This document shows, piece by piece, positions 8,807 through 15,900 of a DNA stretch of 24,003 nt. The stretch lies in contig DALC01000032.1 of assembly GCA_002499325.1 (NCBI GenBank), positions 14,068 through 38,070 on the forward strand, in the 5' to 3' direction. This DNA comes from Euryarchaeota archaeon UBA538 (GTDB taxonomy: Archaea; Thermoplasmatota; Poseidoniia; Poseidoniales; Thalassarchaeaceae). Positions within the stretch are counted from its first letter, which is position 1, and the number at the start of each line of letters is the position of its first letter. The position numbers and the translations under genes are program-made. The notes under the pieces were generated by a model. It saw nothing but the letters and a program-made list of their open reading frames with translations, had not been told where the DNA came from and ran no database searches.

Positions 8807-8813
8807 GTATAAT
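8807..8813 (+). promoter_or_regulatory. TATA-like box for the helicase operon
   Basis: GTATAAT is centred 26 bases upstream of the ATG at 8836, the distance expected between an archaeal TATA box and a start codon on a leaderless message. This supports starting the helicase at 8836. Weak on its own, as the BRE part is not obvious. Confidence 0.35.
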
Positions 8814-8835
8814 CCTCACGGGGACATGGGCGATA

Positions 8836-10830
8836 ATGCTCGGTGGGAATTTGTCATTATTCTCTGGCAATAGTGATGAAGGTCCAGTGCTACGGAAGCA
8901 TGTGGAGGGAGATTCTGAAGATCGTCGTGGTCGATTCAAAAGGAGTCAGGATCATCATGAGCTCTATCAGAAATTGATTCGCTGGGAGCTTGATGATGAG
9001 CTACATGCTACTGAAAAGAGACTCCGTGACTGGTCTAAAGAGAGACTAGTCTCAAACGGATTGGCTCTTTTCGATTTAATTGCGAAACCAGATGGCTGGC
9101 TTTTCGACCAGCGAATAGTCAAATTAAGGCGTAAGAGTAGATCTGACCTTGGACAGCATAGATTTAGGCAGGGAGATATTGTAATGCTGAGTCGTGGTGA
9201 TCCTCTCTCAGAGAAGCCTATCGAGGCCATAGTTAGTGATCGTCGAAGAGATTCTATCAGAGTTGTACTCAAAGAGATCCCTTCTGACCTCAGGAAGGAC
9301 ACATGGAGAATGGACAGAGGTGCTAATAGGATAGCTTATGACAGAATGAGAGATTCTCTAAATTCAATCTTCCAGGAGGAAGGAGGGGTTCCTATGAGAG
9401 ACTTGATTCTAGGTTCTGTACATGACCCATCAGGAACTTCTTCACTGCCCCCACAACTCGGTGGGGTTAGAGGTAGGAGCTTTGTCTTAGATAGTTCGTT
9501 GAATAAACCACAACGTGAAGCCGCCCTCGCAGCGACACAACAGAGGCTGACTCTAATACAGGGCCCTCCCGGAACGGGAAAAACACACACTGCAGTACGG
9601 ATTATTGAGGCGTGGTCACAGCAAGATTTGGGTACTATCCTAGCGGTGGCGGATTCAAATGTCGCTGTGGACAATTTGTTGGAAGGATTACTGCACTTAG
9701 GTGTGAGAGCCGTGAGACTGGGACAGCCAGTAAAGGTGAGAGAAGGTTTGAGAGAAGCAACGATGGACGCTCTCATGGAAAAGCATCCACTTAGGAAAGA
9801 CCTCATAGATCATCTGGAGCTCAATGAGAAGCTGGGTCGTAAAATTAAGGGTATGAGGGGGGGCAAGGAGAAGGGGCTTGCTCACAGAGATTTAGGAAGG
9901 GGGTGGAAGGAAGTGAGAAGGATTGAGGGCCAGATGAGAGACGATATCTTGGATAGGGCACAAGTCCTCTGCTGTACTTGCATAGGTTCTGGACACGAGC
10001 TTTTGGATGGGAGAAGATTCAGTCAGGTTTTGATAGATGAAGCCACTCAAGCTACAGAACCGTCCACCTTAGTGCCAATTGTCAGAGGCGCCAGACAAAT
10101 TGTTCTCGTTGGGGACCATAAGCAACTATCTCCCACAGTCATATCCAGAAGAGCTGGGGATGGCGGGTTGAATAAATCCCTATTCGAGAGAATCATGGAT
10201 ATGGGCATTACCCCCTTCTTGTTGACAAAACAATACAGGATGCACCCAGGGATATCGGAATTCCCTAACGAGATGTTTTATGATGGGAAATTGGAGGATG
10301 GGGTAACAGGATCCGATAGGAAAGCCCCTGCTGGTATTCTGTGGCCGGATTGGGAAAGACCGATCGCCTTTCTGCCGGTTGAAGGAGGGGAGGTAGCTGG
10401 ACCGGATGGGGCTTCAAAGGAAAATAAGGCTGAGGCTTCTTGGGTTGCTAAAATCGTGGAGGACCTGGTAAATGCTGGAGAGATAGGGCAAGACCAAATT
10501 GGAGTCATTACTCCTTATGCGGCTCAGGTTAGAGCTATTCGAGATGTTCTCCCAGAGGCCCTAACCGATTTGGAGGTGAAGACTGTGGATGGGTATCAAG
10601 GAAGGGAGAAGGAAATCATAATTTTCTCATGTGTGAGATCTAACTCGGAAGGAAATGTCGGATTCCTGTCCGATCCAAGGAGATTGAATGTGGCGCTGAC
10701 TAGGGCTAAGAGGGGTTTAGTGGTCATAGGAGACCCCGCTACTCTGAGGAATGATGAGAATTGGGCCTCCTGGATTGAACATGCCAGGAAACACAACCTT
10801 GAGGCGTGGCACATCATCGGAATGGCTTGA
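8836..10830 (+). CDS. UPF1/IGHMBP2-like superfamily 1B helicase
   Basis: ATP-dependent 5'-3' helicase of the UPF1-like SF1B group, acting on RNA or DNA. From the ATG at 8836 it has 664 residues. Motifs: Walker A GPPGTGKTHT at about 243-252, Ia (ADSNVAVDNL), Walker B VLIDEATQA near 398-406, III VGDHKQLSP at 425-433, IV QYRMHP at 466-471, V VDGYQGREKEIIIFS and VI NVALTRAKRG. An N-terminal domain of about 220 residues contains a small beta-barrel-like segment (FRQGDIVMLSRGDP), as in IGHMBP2. The frame is open 39 codons further upstream, but that would overlap the divergent zinc-ribbon gene, and a TATA-like box fits 8836. It leads an operon with RDD, Sua5 and MetAP genes. Confidence 0.94.
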   Translation: MLGGNLSLFSGNSDEGPVLRKHVEGDSEDRRGRFKRSQDHHELYQKLIRWELDDELHATEKRLRDWSKERLVSNGLALFDLIAKPDGWLFDQRIVKLRRKSRSDLGQHRFRQGDIVMLSRGDPLSEKPIEAIVSDRRRDSIRVVLKEIPSDLRKDTWRMDRGANRIAYDRMRDSLNSIFQEEGGVPMRDLILGSVHDPSGTSSLPPQLGGVRGRSFVLDSSLNKPQREAALAATQQRLTLIQGPPGTGKTHTAVRIIEAWSQQDLGTILAVADSNVAVDNLLEGLLHLGVRAVRLGQPVKVREGLREATMDALMEKHPLRKDLIDHLELNEKLGRKIKGMRGGKEKGLAHRDLGRGWKEVRRIEGQMRDDILDRAQVLCCTCIGSGHELLDGRRFSQVLIDEATQATEPSTLVPIVRGARQIVLVGDHKQLSPTVISRRAGDGGLNKSLFERIMDMGITPFLLTKQYRMHPGISEFPNEMFYDGKLEDGVTGSDRKAPAGILWPDWERPIAFLPVEGGEVAGPDGASKENKAEASWVAKIVEDLVNAGEIGQDQIGVITPYAAQVRAIRDVLPEALTDLEVKTVDGYQGREKEIIIFSCVRSNSEGNVGFLSDPRRLNVALTRAKRGLVVIGDPATLRNDENWASWIEHARKHNLEAWHIIGMA

Positions 10831-10839
10831 GGGAGTACC

Positions 10840-11415
10840 GTGGCGGACCATGATTCACCGATTTCACTTTCTCCTTCTGGTGGTTCATTAGCTCGAGTTA
10901 TTGTGGCAGAACAGAACGCTGACCATTGGAAAATACCTGAAGGCACAATTCTAGCTTCCGCCACGAGGAGGGGAACTGCTTTCGCGATTGATGTCGTTAT
11001 TGTTACAACTGTTTTGATGCTTGTTACGAGGTTCCAGCTGATGAATGTGTGGAATCTCAAGACATGGGAAGACTCCACACATCATTCTCTAGCGTATACT
11101 TTCATATTATTGGCCTCACACTGGCTTTATTGGAGGTTGACGGGAATCATGTTTTCTAGATCTCTAGGGCAGAGATCTATGGGGCTAGCAGTATTAGTCG
11201 ATGATGGAAGTGAAATGACTAGTGACATGTGGGATCGCAGGGCTTTCAGGAAGTTAGTATATCTAATTCCAATTGTAAATTTGATTGTAGGATCATATGA
11301 GGTGGCTAGGATATTTCAAAGACATACGCATCAGACAAATATCGATCTAAGTGTTGGATCGATTGTTGCACAGGCAGACTCCCTACCTCCTGCTAATAGA
11401 AGACATATCAGGTAG
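10840..11415 (+). CDS. RDD-family membrane protein
   Basis: A 191-residue integral membrane protein. It shows the RDD-domain layout: RRGTAFAIDVVIV with Arg and Asp at the first membrane segment (about 47-63), a second segment near 84-103, the loop motif SRSLGQRSMGLAVLV (106-120), and a third segment near 138-155 (LVYLIPIVNLIVG). RDD proteins have been linked to ion transport, but the function here is unknown. The start is GTG with GAGGGAG just upstream, 9 bases after the helicase stop; the nearby ATG is out of frame. The N-terminal 35 residues are soluble. Confidence 0.85.
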   Translation: MADHDSPISLSPSGGSLARVIVAEQNADHWKIPEGTILASATRRGTAFAIDVVIVTTVLMLVTRFQLMNVWNLKTWEDSTHHSLAYTFILLASHWLYWRLTGIMFSRSLGQRSMGLAVLVDDGSEMTSDMWDRRAFRKLVYLIPIVNLIVGSYEVARIFQRHTHQTNIDLSVGSIVAQADSLPPANRRHIR

Positions 11416-11420
11416 ATGCC

Positions 11421-12023
11421 ATGAAGGACGCAGTATCTGGTTTGAGAAGAGGGATGTGTGTTGTTTATCCGACTTCCACACAGCCTGCGTTAGGATGCTT
11501 GCCAACTAGTGAGTCACTTGATTTACTATATTCATTGAAAAACAGAGAGGGGGATCAGCCAGTAAGTCTTGCAGTGGCAAATCTTGATCAGGCAAGGAAA
11601 ATCGCACATGTTCCTGACGGTGTTGTGTCATTGTTAGATCATTTTCCCACTGGTTCAGTTACGGTGATTCTTGATTCAAAATCCACACTGGACGAGAGGC
11701 TTGGAGGAGATAGAGTTGCCTTGAGAGTGGTATCCCACAATACTGCAGTCAGACTTATTCAGGAAGTCGGTCCAATAACAGCTACCAGTGCAAATATTTC
11801 TGGAAGTCCGCCCGAAAATGATCCAGCCATGGCTGCTCGTTCTCTTTCGACTGATGGTTCACAAATACCATTCGTTAGCGGACTATGCGGGGGGGATGTA
11901 CCCAGTACCTTGATATCGTGGGAATCCTCCACTCGCTCACCCGATACTACAGGAACCAAGGTGCTGAGAGAAGGTTTAGTGAAGAAAATGGAGGTTTTTG
12001 ATTGGTTGAAGAGTCAGATTTGA
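11421..12023 (+). CDS. Sua5/YrdC/YciO-family protein, probable threonylcarbamoyl-AMP synthase
   Basis: A 200-residue single-domain YrdC-fold protein. Family members make threonylcarbamoyl-AMP from threonine, bicarbonate and ATP for the t6A modification of ANN-decoding tRNAs. Visible: VVYPTSTQPALGC (family YPT-T--GLG), the Lys/Arg pair in SLKNREGDQPVSLAV, VALRVVSH, and ATSANISGSP near 146-155. The usual YGLG is PALG here, which leaves some doubt between TsaC and the less understood YciO branch. There is no C-terminal Sua5 domain. It follows the RDD gene by 5 bp and overlaps the next gene by 22 bp, so translation is likely coupled. Confidence 0.85.
   Translation: MKDAVSGLRRGMCVVYPTSTQPALGCLPTSESLDLLYSLKNREGDQPVSLAVANLDQARKIAHVPDGVVSLLDHFPTGSVTVILDSKSTLDERLGGDRVALRVVSHNTAVRLIQEVGPITATSANISGSPPENDPAMAARSLSTDGSQIPFVSGLCGGDVPSTLISWESSTRSPDTTGTKVLREGLVKKMEVFDWLKSQI
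11990..11994 (+). promoter_or_regulatory. Shine-Dalgarno site deciding the MetAP TTG start
   Basis: GGAGG lies 7 bases before the TTG at 12002, inside the end of the Sua5/YrdC gene. It picks this TTG over another in-frame TTG at 12020 that overlaps the upstream stop codon. Confidence 0.6.
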
Positions 12024-13015
12024 AGCAGTGGAAGGATGCTGGTCACGTCGCACGAAGAACCTTGGAGGGGATCAAAGGGGAGATTGTTGCAGGCAAGGGC
12101 TGGAATGACGTTATTGACTCCGCCGAGAGGTTTATCCGTAGACACGGAGGTCAAGCCGCGTTCCCCGTAACTATCTCTGTAAATGATATGGCAGCTCATT
12201 ATACTACCAATACGCAACTGAGTCCTCCAGAGGGATGGGAAAGGGAAATGGTGTTTGAGAAGGGTGATTTGGTCAAGCTAGATGTAGGCGTTCATATCAA
12301 AGGGGCTCTTGGGGACAATGCGATAACGCTAGAAGTTGGAAATGCAGGAAATCATACCGATCAGATCAAGGCTGCGAAAGATGCTCGAGACGCTGCTATA
12401 GAGAAAATGCATCCGGGAACTTCTTGGCATGTAGTGGGGGCCGCCGCAGAACAGGTTGCAAAGGATGCTGGATTCTTACCGATTTCTAATTTGTGCGGGC
12501 ATAAAATGGAAAGATGGAGCCTGCATGATGGGGTTTCAATTCCTATGTACGCTTGTGGGGCCAATAATCCAAGTTTCAAAGGCTCAGTAGAGAAAGGGGG
12601 AGTATACGCGGTTGAGCCATTCAATACTACCGGGAAGAGTGGTTTAGTGGAGAATGTGAATCCACACAATTCGTCCAATATACTCAGAGTAACCGGGAAT
12701 GTCAATATTAGAAAGGCGCTAGCAAAGAAGAAGCTTAAGCCCCTGGGCGCAAGGTTGGCTCACTACATTGAAGAGAGATATAGTACCCTTCCATTCGCTG
12801 AACGATGGGCATTCCCTCTCTTGGAGAAGCCTTTCCCTGAAGAGGATGAGGAGTCTCTCAAGCGGAAGTGGGGACAACTGGTGAAGAAGCTGACCTCGAT
12901 TAGATTCTTGGAAGTCTATTCTGCTTTACGCGATCAGGATAGAGGAAATGTTGGTCAGTTTGAACACACTGTTTACGTCACTGAAGGAGGCCCTGAGGTT
13001 CTTTCTGTATCTTAA
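12002..13015 (+). CDS. map: Methionine aminopeptidase, type II (archaeal/eukaryotic)
   Basis: Removes the first Met from new proteins using two metal ions. The five ligands of the pita-bread fold are visible: D94 (KLDVGVHI), D105 (GDNAIT), H167 (LCGHKMERW), E205 (YAVEPFNTTG) and E321 (GQFEHTVYVTEGG). H66 in MAAHYTTN is the conserved substrate-site histidine. The helical insertion between H167 and E321 marks type II. At 337 residues it is longer than the usual archaeal enzyme (about 295), with extra sequence near 236-310. The start is TTG at 12002, supported by GGAGG at a 7-base spacing, overlapping the Sua5/YrdC gene by 22 bp. It is the last gene of its operon. Confidence 0.95.
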   Translation: MVEESDLKQWKDAGHVARRTLEGIKGEIVAGKGWNDVIDSAERFIRRHGGQAAFPVTISVNDMAAHYTTNTQLSPPEGWEREMVFEKGDLVKLDVGVHIKGALGDNAITLEVGNAGNHTDQIKAAKDARDAAIEKMHPGTSWHVVGAAAEQVAKDAGFLPISNLCGHKMERWSLHDGVSIPMYACGANNPSFKGSVEKGGVYAVEPFNTTGKSGLVENVNPHNSSNILRVTGNVNIRKALAKKKLKPLGARLAHYIEERYSTLPFAERWAFPLLEKPFPEEDEESLKRKWGQLVKKLTSIRFLEVYSALRDQDRGNVGQFEHTVYVTEGGPEVLSVS

Positions 13016-13093
13016 TCCGATAAACCACTGAATCAGTACTTTTTGCGACTATTACTGACAACGATTATCTATCCCCTACTCTCAGTGGAACAT

Positions 13094-13158
13094 GTACGGG
13101 GCCGACTGGTTCTCGCTGAGTGCATCCCATCCCTTCGCAATTATCTCTCGCCCTGTAC
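13094..13158. repeat. Long-range inverted repeat in a convergent gap
   Basis: GTACGGGGC (13094-13102) and GCCCTGTAC (13150-13158) pair over 9 bp with one G-U wobble, closing a 47-base loop. The loop has no strong inner stem that I can see. It occupies much of the 145-bp gap between the convergent MetAP and EamA genes and ends 2 bases from the EamA stop codon. A TTTTT run at 13040-13044 may end the MetAP message. It could be a small RNA or a message-end structure. Confidence 0.35.
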
Positions 13159-13160
13159 AC

Positions 13161-14090
13161 CTAAACAGATTCAGGCTCAGCCTTGGCATCACCAAACATT
13201 GTAACTGCGATAATAGCGATGAAGATTAGAACCATTCCCACTGACTGCTGAGTTGAGGGGGTTTCGTCAAGAAGAAAAATACCCCAAACAATAGTTAACA
13301 CTGGTTGGATTAGTACTGCAAAAGAAGTGTGCGCTCCGGGAAGTCTAGGGAGTGCATATGTGATTGCTATCCAACCGGCAACTTGGCAGGAAAAGGCCAG
13401 TAATAGAAGCCATGCATGGCTAGGCCATGTTATCTCGAAGCTTATCTGTTGAACTCCTATCGATTCCATTGGAATTAGTCCTAGGAAAAGAAGGCCTATC
13501 GTTGCTCCTAGGGTAGAGTCCAGTTGGGCATTAGCGGCGGGAGCCATCTGTTTGTTAGAGTACCTGTAGACGATCAGAAATGATGAGTAGAAAAACGCCG
13601 CTAACACTGCTGCTAGTACCCCTCTCGTCGGATCCTCCCCATAGGGCTCACCATCCCATATTCCTGAGATTAGTGCAAGACCAACTACAACAACAGGTAA
13701 CGAAAGAAGAATAGATCGATTTGGTCGTTCCCCAAAGATTTTCCAGCTTACCAGTGTCACAACGATAACCTGCGAGTTTCCTACAAGTGTAGCGATTCCT
13801 GTCCCCACGTAGTCTATAGCGCTATGATATGCCAGGAAATCAAATGCTATAATTAACCCGGCCAAGAAAGTGAGTCTCCTAGATCTGATATCACGAGTCT
13901 CCTTCTTTTTGGATAAAAAAACAATCAAGCAAAGTAGTGGAACGGCATATGCCATTCGGAAGAACGCGCCCGTCGCAGGGTTGGTTTCAGATAATTTGTA
14001 CAACAGTGGGGCGAAAGAGATTGCTCCTGCACCTGCTAATGCTATGAGCATCGTACGGCGATCATCGGTCAGTGGAGTGTCGGCGCTCAC
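13161..14090 (-). CDS. EamA/DMT-family transporter
   Basis: A 309-residue membrane protein with about ten hydrophobic segments in two EamA repeats. The first repeat starts near residue 13 (LIALAGAGAISFAPLLYKLS), the second near 158 (GVLAAVLAAFFYSSFLIVYR). The second repeat carries the family features GWIAITYALPRLPGAHTSFAV and IFLLDETPSTQQSVGMVLI. Such drug/metabolite transporters export amino acids, nucleotides or other small compounds, and the substrate cannot be predicted. The start is GTG overlapping the grxD stop codon by 4 bases (GTGA). It is the last gene of the rpe-bolA-grxD-eamA run. Confidence 0.9.
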   Translation of the reverse strand: MSADTPLTDDRRTMLIALAGAGAISFAPLLYKLSETNPATGAFFRMAYAVPLLCLIVFLSKKKETRDIRSRRLTFLAGLIIAFDFLAYHSAIDYVGTGIATLVGNSQVIVVTLVSWKIFGERPNRSILLSLPVVVVGLALISGIWDGEPYGEDPTRGVLAAVLAAFFYSSFLIVYRYSNKQMAPAANAQLDSTLGATIGLLFLGLIPMESIGVQQISFEITWPSHAWLLLLAFSCQVAGWIAITYALPRLPGAHTSFAVLIQPVLTIVWGIFLLDETPSTQQSVGMVLIFIAIIAVTMFGDAKAEPESV

Positions 14091-14428
14091 GCTCGGCCGG
14101 CTTCGTACATCTCTAGAAGGCTACCGTCTTGGAACATCTCGAGGACTATGTCACTACCACCGATTAGCTCGCCGTGAACGAAGACTTGTGGGATTGTAGG
14201 GAAATCAGACCATTCCTTCAGAGCAGTTCTAGCCCTTGAGTCAGACAAAACGTTCACACATGCAAATTGCTCGAGGCCTACTTCCCTAGCGAAGGCACTA
14301 ACAATCTGGGCTCCACGACTGGAGAACCCGCATTGTGGCTGTTCGGGCGTGCCTTTCATGAAAATAACTAAATCGTTACCATCTACTATCTCTTGCAATT
14401 CGCTTGGTGTCCAATTAAACCCGCTCAT
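14087..14428 (-). CDS. grxD: Monothiol CGFS glutaredoxin
   Basis: A 113-residue monothiol glutaredoxin that holds or passes on a [2Fe-2S] cluster with glutathione or a similar thiol. Seen: KGTPEQPQCGFS with K25 and C33, then SDFPTIPQVFVHGELIGGSDIV in two pieces (WSDFPTIPQVFV and GELIGGSDIV), the cis-Pro and glutathione-binding GG-D parts of the family. The length is that of single-domain GrxD. GAAGTGAT upstream of the ATG matches the archaeal Shine-Dalgarno. It lies 4 bases after bolA and overlaps the transporter gene. CGFS glutaredoxins and BolA proteins form mixed cluster complexes, so the gene pair makes functional sense. Confidence 0.95.
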   Translation of the reverse strand: MSGFNWTPSELQEIVDGNDLVIFMKGTPEQPQCGFSSRGAQIVSAFAREVGLEQFACVNVLSDSRARTALKEWSDFPTIPQVFVHGELIGGSDIVLEMFQDGSLLEMYEAGRA

Positions 14429-14432
14429 AATA

Positions 14433-14756
14433 TCACTTCTTGTTAGGTCGCCTTACGTGGATACCAAAGAACTCTTGCTTTCCAGAGTGGGGGTCAAACG
14501 TTGTATTTCCCATTGCGGTGGATTGTTCAGGGGTCATGCACTTCAAGTCAAGAGCGTGCACTGAATTATCTTCTATATACTTCTTAAAGTGCTTCAAAAC
14601 TGGCATCTGCCTTTGAAGTGGCCTAACTCCCTCGAAATCCTCGGATATTATTCTTACATGAAAATGGTCTCCTGAACCATGTAAATCAGTAGCTTCTACT
14701 AAGGCAGTTGGATACACTTTCAGCACTTCTGATGAGACCCAATCCTCGGAAACCAT
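14433..14756 (-). CDS. bolA: BolA-family protein
   Basis: A 107-residue BolA-fold protein, expected to bind the CGFS glutaredoxin encoded next to it and help Fe-S transfer or iron sensing. Visible: SGDHFHVRIISEDFEG at 28-43 (family GDHF.V.I.S..F.G) and VHALDLKCMTPEQ at 66-78 with the invariant His67. The usual R-H-R between these parts is RQM here. A C-terminal tail of about 25 residues, AMGNTTFDPHSG and on, goes beyond the common fold. There is no strong ribosome site before the ATG. It sits between rpe (36 bp upstream) and grxD (4 bp downstream). Confidence 0.9.
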   Translation of the reverse strand: MVSEDWVSSEVLKVYPTALVEATDLHGSGDHFHVRIISEDFEGVRPLQRQMPVLKHFKKYIEDNSVHALDLKCMTPEQSTAMGNTTFDPHSGKQEFFGIHVRRPNKK

Positions 14757-14792
14757 GTAATTGGATAGAGGGGTATGATTTCAATGCGTTGA

Positions 14793-15476
14793 TTATTGAC
14801 TCTCTAATGCTTTTGTTATTCTTAGAAGATTTTGAGAAATTGTACCCTCATCATTAATCAGTCCACTGCCTACAACTGCGATATCTATTCCCCATTCAGA
14901 AACCATCGCCGCATTGTGATACTTAATTCCTCCATCAATCATTAGAATTGGAGTTTTACCTCCTGAATTCTCCTGTTTATCTATGGCTTCTCTGAAAGCT
15001 CTGACTTTATGCTCAACCTCAGGAATAAACGACTGGCCGCCCTTTCCTGGGACGACAGACATCACCAATACCAAATCTAGATCTGGCAGTAGAGGCATCA
15101 CTTCCCTGATTTCTGTATCTGGATTCAGGACACATCCGATCTGCGTTCCCGTTGACTGGATTTCTGAGATAAGGTTTGGAAAATCTTGAACCGCTTCAAT
15201 ATGAGCAATGATCATATCTACTCCTGCATCAACATACTGAATCCAAGTCTCTTCGGCATTATTGATCATCAGATGACAATCTATGAACACTTTATCTCCC
15301 AACCTTTCTCTGACTGAACGGATAATCGCTGGTCCAAATGTGATTGTCTTGTTTGTGACCCAGTTTCCATCCATTACATCCATGTGAATCCAGTTTATTC
15401 CTGCATTAATGGCCTCATCTAAGGTTTCACCCAGTTTACAGAAGTCTGCAGTCAGTATACTGGGAGTAACATCCAT
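14793..15476 (-). CDS. rpe: Ribulose-phosphate 3-epimerase
   Basis: Converts ribulose 5-phosphate and xylulose 5-phosphate in the pentose phosphate pathway. The 227 residues match the TIM-barrel family length. Visible: PSILTADF at 5-12, metal and catalytic residues in IHMDVMDGNWVTN (H31, D33, D36), DCHLM with H68, the SVVPGKGGQSF phosphate-side loop at 140-150, LMIDGGI with D181, and VVGSGL near the end. It is the first gene of a minus-strand run with bolA, grxD and an EamA transporter. The divergent 106-bp region with thioredoxin should hold its promoter; I could not place it with confidence. Confidence 0.96.
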   Translation of the reverse strand: MDVTPSILTADFCKLGETLDEAINAGINWIHMDVMDGNWVTNKTITFGPAIIRSVRERLGDKVFIDCHLMINNAEETWIQYVDAGVDMIIAHIEAVQDFPNLISEIQSTGTQIGCVLNPDTEIREVMPLLPDLDLVLVMSVVPGKGGQSFIPEVEHKVRAFREAIDKQENSGGKTPILMIDGGIKYHNAAMVSEWGIDIAVVGSGLINDEGTISQNLLRITKALESQ

Positions 15477-15582
15477 GTACGCTCTGAGCTAGGCGAGGAG
15501 GAGGGGGTTCTCAATCCCTTGGATATCAATAGTAAGACACAGGTTGATACGGTGCCCCCTTCTCAGGTGCTTAGGTGCACCC

Positions 15583-15900
15583 ATGGGACAAGTGATTGAT
15601 GCTAGTGATTCGGACTTTGATGTAGTAACAAAGAGCGGGGGTTGGGTCCTAGTTGATTTCTGGGCTCCATGGTGCGGTCCTTGCAAAATGATTGCTCCAG
15701 TATTGAGTCAGATAGCGACCGAGAGAGAGATTACAATAGCCAAGGTGAATACCGACGTTAATCCACTAAGTCCAGGAAGATTCGGAGTTAGAGGAATTCC
15801 GGCACTGATACTATTCAAAGATGGAGAAGTCGTTGATAGAATGACCGGTGCTATGCCAAAGACAGGTATGGACTCTTGGCTGAATAGACATATGTCCTAA
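15583..15900 (+). CDS. trxA: Thioredoxin
   Basis: A 105-residue thioredoxin that reduces protein disulfides. The WCGPC active site is at residues 30-34, in VLVDFWAPWCGPCKMIAPVL, and the cis-Pro loop is RGIPALILFKDGE. I start it at ATG 15583, which has AGGTG 7 bases upstream; the frame is open from a TTG at 15544, but those 13 extra residues lie outside the fold. Its stop codon overlaps the stop of the opposite-strand STAND gene by 3-4 bases (15897-15900), so the two messages must overlap at their 3' ends. Confidence 0.95.
   Translation: MGQVIDASDSDFDVVTKSGGWVLVDFWAPWCGPCKMIAPVLSQIATEREITIAKVNTDVNPLSPGRFGVRGIPALILFKDGEVVDRMTGAMPKTGMDSWLNRHMS

Noticed and set aside
8719..8835. Longer N-terminus for the helicase
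   Set aside because: It would overlap the divergent zinc-ribbon gene and pass the shared promoter; a TATA-like box fits the ATG at 8836.
15544..15582. Thirteen extra residues at the start of thioredoxin from a TTG
   Set aside because: The ATG at 15583 has a good ribosome site and gives the usual family length.
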